Of a stretch of DNA of 64,000 bases, positions 17,013 to 28,243 are shown one piece after another. Each line of letters opens with the position of its first letter. The first letter of the stretch is position 1. The stretch comes from Streptomyces mirabilis. Lineage in GTDB: Bacteria; Actinomycetota; Actinomycetes; Streptomycetales; Streptomycetaceae. The translations under genes and the position numbers were made by a program. The stretch is taken from assembly GCF_018310535.1 (NCBI RefSeq), contig NZ_CP074102.1, forward strand, positions 2,418,001-2,482,000. Reading direction: 5' to 3'. The notes beneath the pieces were generated by a model. It did no database searches and was not told the origin of the DNA. It saw only the letters and a program-made list of their open reading frames with translations.

Positions 17013-19135
17013 ATGCCCGCCACGCACCACACGTCGCCACCCCCGACGACCACCTCCGACACACCCCCCATACGCAAGGTCGACGCCGTCCCCCGCGCCC
17101 CGGAGCAACCCTCCGACCAGGTCGGCGAAGGCGGCGGGAGCGTCGGACGTATTCCCGTCGTCGACGTTCGGCCCCTCGTCCTGCAAGGCCGCCGCCCGGC
17201 CAAGGCGGTCGTCGGCGAGGCCTTCGAAGTCTCGGCCACCGTCTTCCGTGAAGGCCACGACGCCGTCGCCGCGAACGTCGTCCTGCGCGATCCGGAGGGC
17301 CGCACCGGCCCCTGGACCCCGATGCGCGAACTCGCCCCCGGCACCGACCGCTGGGGCGCCACCGTCTCCGCCGGGACGACCGGCCACTGGACGTACACCG
17401 TGGAGGCCTGGAGCGATCCGGTCTGCACCTGGCGCCATCACGCGGGGATCAAGATCCCGGCGGGCATCGACACGGAACTGGTCCTGGAGGAGGGCGCCCG
17501 GCTGTACGAGCGCGCTGCCGCCGGAGTGCCGAAGAGCAAGGGCAGAAGGGATGTCGTCCTCACCGCGGCGGACGCGCTGCGGGATGTGGACCGTCCCGCG
17601 GCGGCCCGGCTCGCCGCCGCCCGCACCCCTGAAGTGGACAGGGTCCTCGCTCGTCATCCGCTGCGTGAGCTGGTCAGCAGTTCGGAGCCGTTGCCCCTGC
17701 TGGTGGAGCGCGAGCGGGCGCTGTACGGCTCCTGGTACGAGTTCTTCCCGCGTTCGGAGAGCGGACATCTCGATCCGCCGGTGCACGGCACCTTCCGCAG
17801 CGCCGCCGAGCGGTTGCCCGCCATCGCGCGGATGGGCTTCGACGTGGTGTATCTGCCGCCGATCCATCCCATCGGGGCCACTTATCGCAAGGGGCCCAAC
17901 AACACGCTCTCGGCTGGGGCCTACGACGTCGGTGTGCCGTGGGCGATCGGATCCCCGGAGGGCGGGCACGACGCCGTTCATCCGGACCTCGGCACGATCG
18001 ACGACTTCGACGCCTTCGTGAGGCGGGCGGAGCGGGAGGGGCTGGAGATCGCGCTCGACTTCGCGCTGCAGTGCTCGCCGGACCACCCGTGGGTGCAGAA
18101 GCATCCCGAGTGGTTCCACCACCGGGCGGACGGGTCGATCGCGTACGCGGAGAATCCGCCGAAGAAGTACCAGGACATCTACCCGATCGCCTTCGACCGG
18201 GACATGCCGGGGCTGGTCCAGGAGACGTTGCGGGTGCTGCGGCACTGGATGAGCCACGGCGTGCGGATCTTCCGCGTCGACAACCCGCACACCAAGCCGG
18301 TCGTCTTCTGGGAGCGGGTCATCGCGGACGTCAACCGCACCGACCCGGACGTGATCTTCCTGGCCGAGGCGTTCACCCGGCCCGCGATGATGCGCACGCT
18401 GGGGGCGATCGGCTTCCAGCAGTCGTACACCTATTTCACCTGGCGCAACACGAAGGAGGAGCTCACCGACTACCTCAGTGAGCTGTCGGGGGAGGCGGCC
18501 GCCTACATGCGGCCCAATTTCTTCGTGAACACCCCGGACATCCTGCACGAGTTCCTTCAGCACGGCGGCCGGCCGGCCTTCGAACTGCGTGCGGTGCTCG
18601 CCGCGACGCTGTCTCCGACCTGGGGCGTCTACAGCGGATTCGAGCTCTGTGAGAACACCCCGATGCGTGCGGGCAGCGAAGAGTACCTGAACTCCGAGAA
18701 GTACCAACTGCGTCCGCGGGATTGGGAGTCGGCGGAGCGGGAGGGTCGTAGCATCGCGCCGTTGCTGGGTGCGCTCAACACCATCAGGCGGCGCAGTCCG
18801 GCGTTGCGCCAGTTGCGCGGCCTCCACTTCCACCACACGGACAAGGACACGGTGATCGCCTACTCGAAGTCGGTCACGGACGGGAGCGGATCGAACACGG
18901 TTGTGGTGGTGGTCAACCTCGACCCCCACCACACCCAGGAGGCGACGGTCTCGTTGGACATGCCGCAACTCGGCCTGGACTGGCACGAGTCCGTGCCGGT
19001 GCGCGACGAGCTCACCGGCGAGACCTACAACTGGGGCAGGGCCAACTATGTGCGTCTTGAGCCAGGGCATAGCCCCGCGCACATCCTCACCGTCCTGCGA
19101 CCGTCCTCACCGCAGATCGGAGGGTCACCCACCAC

Positions 19136-19139
<4 letters not shown>
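17013..19139 (+). CDS. glgE: alpha-1,4-glucan:maltose-1-phosphate maltosyltransferase
   Basis: A 708-residue GH13 subfamily 3 enzyme. It adds maltosyl units from alpha-maltose-1-phosphate to the non-reducing end of alpha-1,4-glucan. By spacing with the characterised Streptomyces enzyme, the nucleophile is Asp423 (FRVDNPHTK) and the general acid Glu452 (FLAEAFTRP); the 29-residue interval agrees. ATG 17013 is chosen because AGGAG lies 5 bases upstream and the protein starts MPATHH as I recall for S. coelicolor GlgE1. The N-terminal tail before the first beta domain is about 30 residues longer than in that protein. It overlaps treS by ATGA and begins the operon glgE-treS-pep2-glgB. Confidence 0.95.
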
Positions 19140-20854
<1,715 letters not shown>

Positions 20855-20974
20855 TCCAAGGACAGACTCCAGAACCCGGGCGGCGGGGCGGTTTCCTCCG
20901 TCCCGCCCTGGGCACGCATCAGTAACACCCCGACTCGCCCGGTCTCCGGGCCCCTGGGGAAAGGACGCGACGTC

Positions 20975-22405
20975 ATGTCGGAAGCCGCAATCCACTCTGC
21001 CACGGCCCCCGTCGCACGCCCCGAGTTGCTCGCGTCGCTCGATCCGCTGCTGAGGGAATGGCTGCCACGGCAGCGCTGGTTCGCGGGCAAGGGGCGTCCG
21101 GTGACCGGGTTCTCCCTGGTGACGGCCAACGAACTGCTGCCCTCGGCGGGTCAGCTGGGCCTGCTCCACCTGCTGGTCCGGGCGCACCAGCCGCTCACCC
21201 CCGCCCAGGGAGCCGGCACCCAGCCCGGCGACTGCTACCAACTGCTCATCGGCGTACGCGAGGCACTCCCGCCGCACCTCGCGCCCGCCCTGATCGGACA
21301 CGTGGAGGAGGGACCGCTGGCGGGACACACGGTCTACGAGGCACTGCACGACCCGCGCCCCGCCGACGTACTCCTGGAGGCCCTGCGCACCCAGGCCCGC
21401 GTCGGCGAGCTGCGCTTCGAGCGGGATCGACGCCAGGAGATACGGGGCGATCTGATACCGCGCCTGATCACCGCGGAACAGTCCAACTCGTCCCTGGTCT
21501 TCGGAGATACGTTCATCCTGAAGCTGTTGCGCCGCGTGGTTCCGGGGGTGAACCCCGATCTGGAGCTGCCGCTGATGCTGTCCCGGGAGGGCTGCCCGCG
21601 GGTGCCGGCGCCGGCGGCGTGGATGGTCGCCGACCTGGACGAGGAGACGTACGTCCTGGGAGTGCTGCAACCCTATGTCCAGGGCGCGGTGGACGGCTGG
21701 GAGCTGGCGCTGAGCGAACTGGCCAAAGGCGGCGACCTCGGCGGCGAGGGCTTCGCAGAGGAGGCGCGGGCGCTGGGCCGGGCCACCGCCGAGGTGCACA
21801 CGGCCCTCGCCCGGGCGCTGCCCACGGTCACGCTGGGGCACGTGCAGATGGAACTGCTCGTCGACGGCATGACCGAGCGGCTGGCCGCGGCAGTGCAGGC
21901 GGTGCCCGCGCTGCGGCCGTACGCCGCCGGTCTGCGCGCCGCCTTCGAGGCGCTGGCCGACCTGGCCGCCGAGCGGCAGACCTGGACCGCTCAGCGCATA
22001 CACGGGGATCTGCACCTCGGCCAGTGCCTGCGCGCGCCCTCCGGGGAGTGGTCGCTCATAGACTTCGAGGGCGAGCCCTCGAAACCGCTCGCCGAGCGCC
22101 GCATGCCCCAGCCGCCCCTGCGGGACATAGCGGGGATGCTCCGTTCCTTCGACTACGCGGCCCACGCCGTCCCCGGGGCCCTTTGCTCCGGGGACGGCGT
22201 GGGTGACTGGGCCGACACCTGCCGGGCCGCGTACTGCGCCGGATACGCGGAGGTCGCCGGCCGCGACCCGCGCGCCGATCCCGTACTCCTGCGCGCCTAC
22301 GAGACGGACAAGGCGATCTACGAAGTCCTGTACGAGGCCCGGCACCGGCCCGACTGGCTACCGGTGCCGATGGCGGCGATACGCCGACTCGCCGCATCCC
22401 CCTGA
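20975..22405 (+). CDS. pep2: maltokinase
   Basis: A 476-residue maltose-1-kinase that phosphorylates maltose to maltose-1-phosphate for GlgE. The N-terminal cap begins LREWLPRQRWFAGKGR, characteristic of maltokinases. The C-lobe has the aminoglycoside-phosphotransferase-like catalytic motif HGDLHLGQ and the metal-binding DFEGEPSKPLAERR. It lies 120 bases after treS; the spacer contains an imperfect GC-rich hairpin (about 20878-20912) that could attenuate transcription. ATG 20975 has a weak AAGGA about 9 bases upstream. It is also called mak. Confidence 0.95.
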   Translation: MSEAAIHSATAPVARPELLASLDPLLREWLPRQRWFAGKGRPVTGFSLVTANELLPSAGQLGLLHLLVRAHQPLTPAQGAGTQPGDCYQLLIGVREALPPHLAPALIGHVEEGPLAGHTVYEALHDPRPADVLLEALRTQARVGELRFERDRRQEIRGDLIPRLITAEQSNSSLVFGDTFILKLLRRVVPGVNPDLELPLMLSREGCPRVPAPAAWMVADLDEETYVLGVLQPYVQGAVDGWELALSELAKGGDLGGEGFAEEARALGRATAEVHTALARALPTVTLGHVQMELLVDGMTERLAAAVQAVPALRPYAAGLRAAFEALADLAAERQTWTAQRIHGDLHLGQCLRAPSGEWSLIDFEGEPSKPLAERRMPQPPLRDIAGMLRSFDYAAHAVPGALCSGDGVGDWADTCRAAYCAGYAEVAGRDPRADPVLLRAYETDKAIYEVLYEARHRPDWLPVPMAAIRRLAASP

Positions 22406-22441
22406 CCTTCCCCACCTCACCCCGCCGAGGAGGCCCTGCCC

Positions 22442-24910
22442 GTGACACCCCGCCCCCCGTCCGACGACAGTCCGAAGAAGAACGGTGCCAAGAAGCCGGC
22501 TGCCGCCAAGAAGGCGGCGGTGAAGAAAGCGGCGGTCAAGAAGGCCGCTGCTCAGAAGCCTGCCGGGAGCAAGGCCACGAAGGATGCGAAGGTCCCGACG
22601 GTCTCCAAGGTCTCTGGGAAGGGGGCCGGGGCGAGGGTTCCCGAACCGCGCGCCGCCGAACCGAAGGGTGCCGAGCCCGTCGTCGGGGTTTGCGAGCCCG
22701 CCGTCGTCGACAGCGCTCCCGTCTTCGCCGGGGTCGAGCCCGGTGACCGCGAGCGGCTGCTCTCCGGCACGCACCACGATCCGCACGGGGTGCTCGGCGC
22801 CCATCCGGTGCCCGGCGGTGTGGCCTTCCTGGCCTTCCGTCCGTACGCGCTCGGGGTGACCGTCGTGACGGACGACCTGCGGGCCGAGCTGCACGACGAC
22901 GGGGACGGGTTCTTCTCGGCGCTGGTGCCGCTGCGCGCGGTCCCGGAGGCGTACCGGCTGCTCGTCGCGTACGAGGGGACGGTTCAGGACACCGAGGACG
23001 CGTACCGTTTCCTGCCCGCGCTCGGGGAGTTCGATCTCCATCTGCTCGGCGAGGGACGCCACGAGGAGCTGTGGCGCGCCCTGGGTGCGGAGCCGATGGT
23101 GCACCAAGGGGTGACCGGCACCCGTTTCACGGTCTGGGCGCCGAACGCGCGCGGTGTCCGCCTCGCCGGCACCTTCAACTTCTGGGACGGCACCGGGTTT
23201 CCGATGCGGTCGCTCGGCTCCTCCGGGGTGTGGGAGCTGTTCGTGCCGGCGATCGGCGAGGGCGAGCTCTACAAGTTCGAGATCACCCGCCCGGACGGCT
23301 CCCGCACCCTGCGCGCCGACCCGATGGCCCGGCGGACCGAGGTCCCGCCGCGCACGTCGTCGATCGTGCACGCCTCGCACCACGTGTGGACGGACGAGGA
23401 GTGGATGGCGGCGCGGGGGGCCCGTCCGGTGCACGAGGCACCGTTGTCGGTGTACGAGGTCCACCTGCCGTCCTGGCGACCGGGCCTGACCTACCGCCAA
23501 CTGGCCGAGCAACTGCCCGCCTACGTCCGCGACCTGGGCTTCACCCATGTCGAACTGATGCCGGTCGCCGAGCACCCCTTCGGCGGCTCCTGGGGCTACC
23601 AGGTCACCGGCTTCTACGCCCCCACCGCACGGCTGGGCACCCCCGACGACTTCAAACACCTCGTCGACGCCCTGCACCGCGCCGGGATCGGCGTCCTCAT
23701 GGACTGGGTACCCGCCCACTTCCCGCGCGACGCATGGGCCCTCGCCGAGTTCGACGGACGCCCCCTCTACGAACACGCGGACCCGCAGCGGGCCGCCCAC
23801 CCCGACTGGGGCACCCTCGAATTCGACTACGGCCGCCACGAGGTACGCAACTTCCTCGTCGCCAACGCCGTGTACTGGTGCGAGGAGTTCCACATCGACG
23901 GACTGCGCGTCGACGCCGTCGCCTCGATGCTCTACCTCGACTACTCGCGCGAGCCGGGACAGTGGACCCCGAACGAACACGGCGGCCGGGAGAACCTCGA
24001 CGCCGTCGCCTTCCTCCAGGAGATGAACGCCACCGTCTACCGGCGCGCACCCGGCGTCATGACGATCGCCGAGGAGTCCACGGCCTGGGACGGCGTCACG
24101 CGGGCCACCCATCACACCGGGCCCGGCGGGTTCGGGGGGCTGGGGTTCGGGCTGAAGTGGAACATGGGGTGGATGCACGACTCGCTGAGCTACGTGCAGC
24201 ACGAGCCGGTCCATCGCAAGTACCACCACAACGAGATGACGTTCTCGATGGTGTACGCCTACAGCGAGAACTACGTCCTGCCCATCTCCCACGACGAGGT
24301 CGTCCACGGCAAACGCTCACTCGTGTCGAAAATGCCCGGCGACTGGTGGCAACAACGCGCCACCACCCGCGCCTACCTCGGCTTCATGTGGGCCCACCCC
24401 GGCAAACAACTCCTCTTCATGGGCCAGGAATTCGCCCAGGGCGCCGAATGGTCCGAAACCCACGGCCCCGACTGGTGGCTCCTGGACCCCGCCTACCCCG
24501 CCGAACCCGACCACCGCGGCGTACGCGACCTCGTCCGCGACCTCAACACCGTCTACCGGGGCGAACCCGCCCTCTGGCAACGCGACACCGACCCCGCCGG
24601 CTTCACCTGGATCGCCGGCGACGCCGCCGACGACAACGTCCTCGCCTTCCTCCGCCACGACGCCGACGGCACCCCCCTGCTCGCCGTCTCCCACTTCTCC
24701 CCCGTCGTCCGCCACGACTACCGCCTCGGCATCCCCGAAGACATCCCCGCCTGGCACGAAGTCCTCAACACCGACGCCGCCCGCTACGGCGGCAGCGACG
24801 TCCACAACCCCCACCCCGTCAAACCCGAACCCCACCCCGCCCACGCCCACCCCACCAGCCTTCGCCTGACCCTGCCTCCCCTGGCCACGATCTGGCTCCG
24901 CCCCGCCTGA
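22442..24910 (+). CDS. glgB: 1,4-alpha-glucan branching enzyme with lysine-rich tail
   Basis: An 822-residue GH13 branching enzyme that makes alpha-1,6 branches in the glucan built by GlgE. An extra N1 domain and a CBM48 domain precede the catalytic barrel, with nucleophile Asp491 (LRVDAVASM) and acid Glu544 (TIAEEST). The 53-residue interval matches the E. coli enzyme. GTG 22442 has GAGGAGG 8 bases upstream. The first 45 or so residues are an unusual Lys/Ala/Pro repeat ([17 protein letters not shown]), resembling histone H1-like tails, followed by an Ala/Pro/Glu linker. This tail is not part of the catalytic fold. It is the last gene of the operon and converges with the helicase gene. Confidence 0.95.
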   Translation: MTPRPPSDDSPKKNGAKKPAAAKKAAVKKAAVKKAAAQKPAGSKATKDAKVPTVSKVSGKGAGARVPEPRAAEPKGAEPVVGVCEPAVVDSAPVFAGVEPGDRERLLSGTHHDPHGVLGAHPVPGGVAFLAFRPYALGVTVVTDDLRAELHDDGDGFFSALVPLRAVPEAYRLLVAYEGTVQDTEDAYRFLPALGEFDLHLLGEGRHEELWRALGAEPMVHQGVTGTRFTVWAPNARGVRLAGTFNFWDGTGFPMRSLGSSGVWELFVPAIGEGELYKFEITRPDGSRTLRADPMARRTEVPPRTSSIVHASHHVWTDEEWMAARGARPVHEAPLSVYEVHLPSWRPGLTYRQLAEQLPAYVRDLGFTHVELMPVAEHPFGGSWGYQVTGFYAPTARLGTPDDFKHLVDALHRAGIGVLMDWVPAHFPRDAWALAEFDGRPLYEHADPQRAAHPDWGTLEFDYGRHEVRNFLVANAVYWCEEFHIDGLRVDAVASMLYLDYSREPGQWTPNEHGGRENLDAVAFLQEMNATVYRRAPGVMTIAEESTAWDGVTRATHHTGPGGFGGLGFGLKWNMGWMHDSLSYVQHEPVHRKYHHNEMTFSMVYAYSENYVLPISHDEVVHGKRSLVSKMPGDWWQQRATTRAYLGFMWAHPGKQLLFMGQEFAQGAEWSETHGPDWWLLDPAYPAEPDHRGVRDLVRDLNTVYRGEPALWQRDTDPAGFTWIAGDAADDNVLAFLRHDADGTPLLAVSHFSPVVRHDYRLGIPEDIPAWHEVLNTDAARYGGSDVHNPHPVKPEPHPAHAHPTSLRLTLPPLATIWLRPA

Positions 24911-24961
24911 CGCCTCCGGTGACCACGGCGTCGACGGTCGCGCGTCGATGATGCCCGCGCG

Positions 24962-24997
24962 GGGCGGGGCGAGGAAGGTGAGCGCCTCGCCCCGCCC
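24962..24997. terminator. bidirectional terminator between glgB and helD-like gene
   Basis: A perfect 13-bp stem (24962-24974 with 24985-24997) and a 10-base loop, 51 bases after glgB and 5 bases before the helicase stop codon. It can serve both convergent genes. Confidence 0.8.
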
Positions 24998-25002
24998 GGT
25001 GG

Positions 25003-27282
25003 TCAGACCGTCGCCGCCCGCAGCGCCTCGGGCAGCTCGCCCTCGTACACGATCCCGAGCGCCTGCGTCGCCCGCGTCAGCGCCACGTACAGGTCGCTCG
25101 TGCCGTACCGCGCCGGTTCGACCACGAGGACGGAGTCGAATTCCAGCCCCTTGGCCTGGCGGGGGTCGAGGAGGACGACCGTCCGGGTCAGGTCGGGCTC
25201 CTCCCCGGCCGTCACGTCCTCCAGCCGGGCCGCGAGCGAGGTGTGCAGTTCGCGGGGCGCGATCACGGCGAGCCGTCCCTCGGCGGGGGTCAGTTCGGCG
25301 ACGGCCTTCGCGACGGTGCCGGGCAGGTCGTCCCCGGCGGCGCGCGCCCACGGCCGTACACCTGTCGAACGCACCGAACGCGGCGGCTCGAAGTCCGGGT
25401 GCTGCGCACGCAGTACGCCTGCCGCCACGTCCATGATCTCGGACGGGGTGCGGTAGTTGACGGCGAGGCGCTTGTGCTCCCAGCGGTCCTCGACGTAGGG
25501 GGTGAGGATCTCCGACCAGGATCCCACTCCGGCCGCCTCCGCGGTCTGCGCGGGGTCGCCGACCAGGGTCATCGAGCGGGTCGGGATGCGCCGCATCAGC
25601 AGGCGCCAGGCCATCGGCGAGAGCTCCTGCGCCTCGTCGACGATGATGTGGCCGAACGCCCAGGTCCGGTCGGCCGCCGCGCGTTCGGCGGCGCTGCGGT
25701 GGTCCTCCTCCTCGTGCCGCTCGGCCATCCGCTCGGCGTCGATGATGTTGTGCGCGGACAGGACCTCGGAGTCCTCCTCGTCCTTGTCCTCGAACTCGTA
25801 GGTACGGGAGGCGTAGGACACGTCCAGCACGCCCTGCGCGTACGCCACCTGGGCGCGGCGTTCCTGGTCGGCGAGGGCGCGGGCCACGCGGTCGTCCTCG
25901 CCGAGCAGTTCGGCGGCCTCGTCGAGGAGGGGGACGTCGGCGGTGGTCCAGGCCCCGTCGACCGGGCGGCGGATCGCGTCCGCGTCCTCGTCCGGGACGT
26001 ATCCCTCGGGGTCCGCGAGGAAGTCGGCGACCAGACTCTGCGGGGTCAGCCTTGGCCACAGCTGGTCGATGGCCGACCAGACCTCGGGGTTCTCGGCGAG
26101 GTCGTCGCGGATCTGGGTGATGTCGCTCGGGTCGAGCAGGTTCGAACCGTCGAAGGGGTCGGTGCCGATGCGCTCGGCCAGCATGTCGGTGAGCGTGTTG
26201 AGGATGTGGCCCTCGAAGTACTCGCGGGCCACGTTGTGCGGCAGCTTCGCCTCACGGGTGCGCTCGCGGGCGACCTGGACCAGCCCGGCGTCGAGCATCA
26301 GGATGTCCCGGTCGTGCTCGATCGCGATGACCGGGTCGGGCAGCACCTGGCGGCCCTGGACCACGGCGGCGAGCACCTCGGCCATGTCGGCGCGGCCCTT
26401 CACCGCGGCGGCCCGCGGGGTGTCGCCGGCGGTCGCCCTGACGCCGGGGAACAGTTCGCCGACGGTCGCGAGGAGCACGCCCGTCTCGCCGAGCGAGGGC
26501 AGTACCTCGCCGATGTAACCGAGGAAGGCGGGGTTCGGGCCGACGATCAGGACGGCGCGCTTCGCCAGCAGTTCCCGGTACTCGTACAACAGGTACGCGG
26601 CCCTGTGCAGCGCCACGGCCGTCTTTCCGGTGCCGGGGCCGCCTTCGACGACCAGCACGCCCTTGTGCGGGGCGCGGATGATCCGGTCCTGTTCGGCCTG
26701 GATGGTCTGCACGATGTCGCTCATGCGGCCGGTGCGTGCCGAGTTCAGCGCGGACAGCAGTACGGCGTCGCCGGTCGGGTCCTCGTGGCCGGTGCGCTCG
26801 TGGTCGCCGAGGTCGAGGATCTCGTCGTGCAGGTCGGTCACCCGGCGGCCGTCGGTGGTGATGTGCCGGCGGCGGCGCAGGTCCATCGGCGTGTGGCCGG
26901 TGGCGAGGTAGAAGGGGCGGGCGACCGGGGCCCGCCAGTCGATGAGGATGGGGGTGTGCTCGGTGTCGTCGGCGCGGATGCCGATACGGCCGATGTGGTG
27001 GGTGACGCCGGAGGTGAGGTCGATCCGGCCGAAGCAGAGCGATCCGTCCACGGCGTTCAGCGCGGCGAGCAGGCCCGAGCGCTCGGCGACGAGCACGTCC
27101 CTTTCGAGCCTGGCTTGCATGGGTGTGTTGCCCTGCGCGAGCGCGTCGCCGACGGAGGCCTCGGTGTCGCCCCGCAGCGCGTCCACGCGTGCGTACAACC
27201 CGTCGATGAATTCCTGCTCGTGCAGCAATTCATCGTCGGGAAATCCTGTGGTGCTCTCTGCGTTTGCGCCCCTGTTTGACAA
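25003..27282 (-). CDS. HelD-like UvrD/Rep family helicase
   Basis: A protein of about 759 residues of superfamily 1 helicase type. It has an N-terminal alpha-helical arm (LLHEQEFIDGLYARVDAL), Walker A (GGPGTGKTA, about residues 215-222), the Walker B-like region HIIVDEAQELSPMAW and motif III LVGDPAQT, all in HelD order. In Gram-positive bacteria HelD removes stalled RNA polymerase from nucleic acid, and actinobacterial members can protect against rifamycins. I infer the same here. TTG 27282 is chosen because GGGAG precedes it by five bases; TTG 27333 in the same frame is possible. An inverted repeat lies upstream. The specific name is likely but not proven. Confidence 0.85.
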   Translation of the reverse strand: MSNRGANAESTTGFPDDELLHEQEFIDGLYARVDALRGDTEASVGDALAQGNTPMQARLERDVLVAERSGLLAALNAVDGSLCFGRIDLTSGVTHHIGRIGIRADDTEHTPILIDWRAPVARPFYLATGHTPMDLRRRRHITTDGRRVTDLHDEILDLGDHERTGHEDPTGDAVLLSALNSARTGRMSDIVQTIQAEQDRIIRAPHKGVLVVEGGPGTGKTAVALHRAAYLLYEYRELLAKRAVLIVGPNPAFLGYIGEVLPSLGETGVLLATVGELFPGVRATAGDTPRAAAVKGRADMAEVLAAVVQGRQVLPDPVIAIEHDRDILMLDAGLVQVARERTREAKLPHNVAREYFEGHILNTLTDMLAERIGTDPFDGSNLLDPSDITQIRDDLAENPEVWSAIDQLWPRLTPQSLVADFLADPEGYVPDEDADAIRRPVDGAWTTADVPLLDEAAELLGEDDRVARALADQERRAQVAYAQGVLDVSYASRTYEFEDKDEEDSEVLSAHNIIDAERMAERHEEEDHRSAAERAAADRTWAFGHIIVDEAQELSPMAWRLLMRRIPTRSMTLVGDPAQTAEAAGVGSWSEILTPYVEDRWEHKRLAVNYRTPSEIMDVAAGVLRAQHPDFEPPRSVRSTGVRPWARAAGDDLPGTVAKAVAELTPAEGRLAVIAPRELHTSLAARLEDVTAGEEPDLTRTVVLLDPRQAKGLEFDSVLVVEPARYGTSDLYVALTRATQALGIVYEGELPEALRAATV

Positions 27283-27323
27283 TTCCGCTCCCGGCCGGAT
27301 ATACTGTGCCCAGTGAACTTCTC

Positions 27324-27349
27324 CGCGACTCAATTCTTCTGAAGTCGCG
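27324..27349. promoter_or_regulatory. inverted repeat upstream of helD-like gene
   Basis: CGCGACT (27324-27330) and AGTCGCG (27343-27349) are perfect inverted arms around a 12-base A/T-rich spacer. They sit in an unusually A/T-rich promoter region 42 bases upstream of the TTG start. This may be an operator or a leader hairpin. I looked for a rifamycin-associated element and saw no clear one. Confidence 0.45.
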
Positions 27350-27367
27350 AATCATTCAATATACGCA

Positions 27368-27405
27368 AAGAAATCCCCCGGGCGCAATTGCCCGGGGGAT
27401 TTCTT
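27368..27405 (-). terminator. strong hairpin terminator after merR-trx operon
   Basis: A perfect 16-bp stem (27368-27383 with 27390-27405) and a 6-base loop. On the minus strand the second arm ends GATTTCTT and is followed by TGCGTATA, giving an intrinsic-like U-rich end. It lies 44 bases after the thioredoxin stop and isolates the helicase gene. Confidence 0.9.
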
Positions 27406-27448
27406 GTGGTTCCGCTGTATATCGGCTAGGTCCGAGCCCGCCGGACAG

Positions 27449-27781
27449 TCAGAGCACGTCGGACAGCTCCTCCAGCAGCCGGCGCTTCGGCCGGGCGCCC
27501 ACCATCGACTTCACCGGCTCACCACCGCGGAACACCATGAACGTGGGCATCGACAGCACCCGGTAGGCGTTCGTCGTCAGCGGGTTGGTGTCCACGTCCA
27601 ACTGGACCACCTTGAGCCGCTCGCCCTCCTCGGCCGCCAGGGCGCTCAGCACCGGCCCCATCTGCCGGCACGGCGGGCACCAGTCGGCCGTGAACTCCAC
27701 CAGCACCGGGAGCTCGGCGCCGATCACCTCCGTCTCGAAGTCCGCGTCCGTCACCGAAGCCACGCCTGCCACCTTGATCAC
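27449..27781 (-). CDS. thioredoxin
   Basis: A 110-residue single-domain thioredoxin with redox motif WCPPC (Cys35, Cys38) instead of the common WCGPC, and the cis-proline region MPTFMVF. It reduces disulfides in cytoplasmic proteins, using thioredoxin reductase encoded elsewhere. GTG 27781 overlaps the regulator stop (GTGA) and has GGAAGG upstream, giving a family-like start MIKVAGVASVTD; ATG 27805 is the alternative. Coupling to a MerR regulator with three cysteines suggests redox- or stress-responsive expression. This is inference from context. Confidence 0.93.
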   Translation of the reverse strand: MIKVAGVASVTDADFETEVIGAELPVLVEFTADWCPPCRQMGPVLSALAAEEGERLKVVQLDVDTNPLTTNAYRVLSMPTFMVFRGGEPVKSMVGARPKRRLLEELSDVL

Positions 27782-28206
27782 CGTGTCCGCCCTTCCAGTT
27801 CGCATACGGGTTCCGGGCCGCCCGGAACCTCCGCCTCGGCCGCCAGCTCGTCACGCGCCCGCTCGGCCCGCGCCAGCTGCGCGCCGACCTCGGCCCGTAC
27901 GGCCTGCAACTCGTCGATCAGCGAGTCCAGCTCGCCCAGCTTGCGCCGGTAGATCGCGAGCGAGGCCGGACAGGAGTCGCCCTGCGGGTGTCCCGCCCGC
28001 AGACACTCCACGAAGGGCCGGGTCTCCTCCAGGTCGAACCCGAAGTCCTGCAGTGTCCTGATCTGCCGCAGCAGCCGCAGGTCGTGCTCGTCGTACGTCC
28101 GGTACCCGTTCTCGCCCCGCCGCGCGGGCAGCAGCCCCCGCGACTCGTAGTACCGAAGAGTCCGCGTGGTGGTCCCGGCCCGCGCCGCCAGCTCGCCGAT
28201 TCGCAT
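27778..28206 (-). CDS. MerR family regulator, first gene of thioredoxin operon
   Basis: A 142-residue MerR-type activator. It has an N-terminal winged helix (MRIGELAARAGTTTRTLRYYESRGLL), the typical GYRTYDEHDLRLL and a dimerisation coiled coil. It contains Cys68, Cys79 and a third cysteine near the C-terminus (Cys135). Position 79 corresponds to a metal or thiol ligand in several MerR sensors, but the C-terminal metal loop of CueR or ZntR is absent. The gene is read from a MerR-type promoter with a 19-bp spacer holding a perfect operator (28221-28240), so autoregulation is likely. The start is leaderless: -10 TATCGT ends 6 bases before ATG 28206. Confidence 0.9.
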   Translation of the reverse strand: MRIGELAARAGTTTRTLRYYESRGLLPARRGENGYRTYDEHDLRLLRQIRTLQDFGFDLEETRPFVECLRAGHPQGDSCPASLAIYRRKLGELDSLIDELQAVRAEVGAQLARAERARDELAAEAEVPGGPEPVCELEGRTR

Positions 28207-28212
28207 GCCCCG

Positions 28213-28243
28213 ACGATATTCCTTGACGCCGACGTCAAGGCAA
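28213..28243 (-). promoter_or_regulatory. MerR-type promoter and operator
   Basis: On the minus strand, -35 TTGCCT (28243-28238) and -10 TATCGT (28218-28213) are separated by 19 bases, the over-long spacing typical of MerR-activated promoters. A perfect dyad, CCTTGACG-N4-CGTCAAGG (28221-28240), fills the spacer. The -35 and part of the operator lie inside the last codons of the upstream Lrp/AsnC gene. Confidence 0.8.

Noticed and set aside
20878..20912. Terminator between treS and pep2
   Set aside because: The GC-rich hairpin is imperfect and no tail follows; pep2 has no obvious own promoter, so at most attenuation.
25243..27279. Rightward open frame of about 680 codons opposite the helicase
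   Set aside because: Val/Gly/Asp/Arg-rich translation without motifs; the helicase motifs are on the other strand.
27250..27340. Rifamycin-associated element before the HelD-like gene
   Set aside because: No palindrome resembling the element could be found; only the CGCGACT/AGTCGCG repeat is visible.
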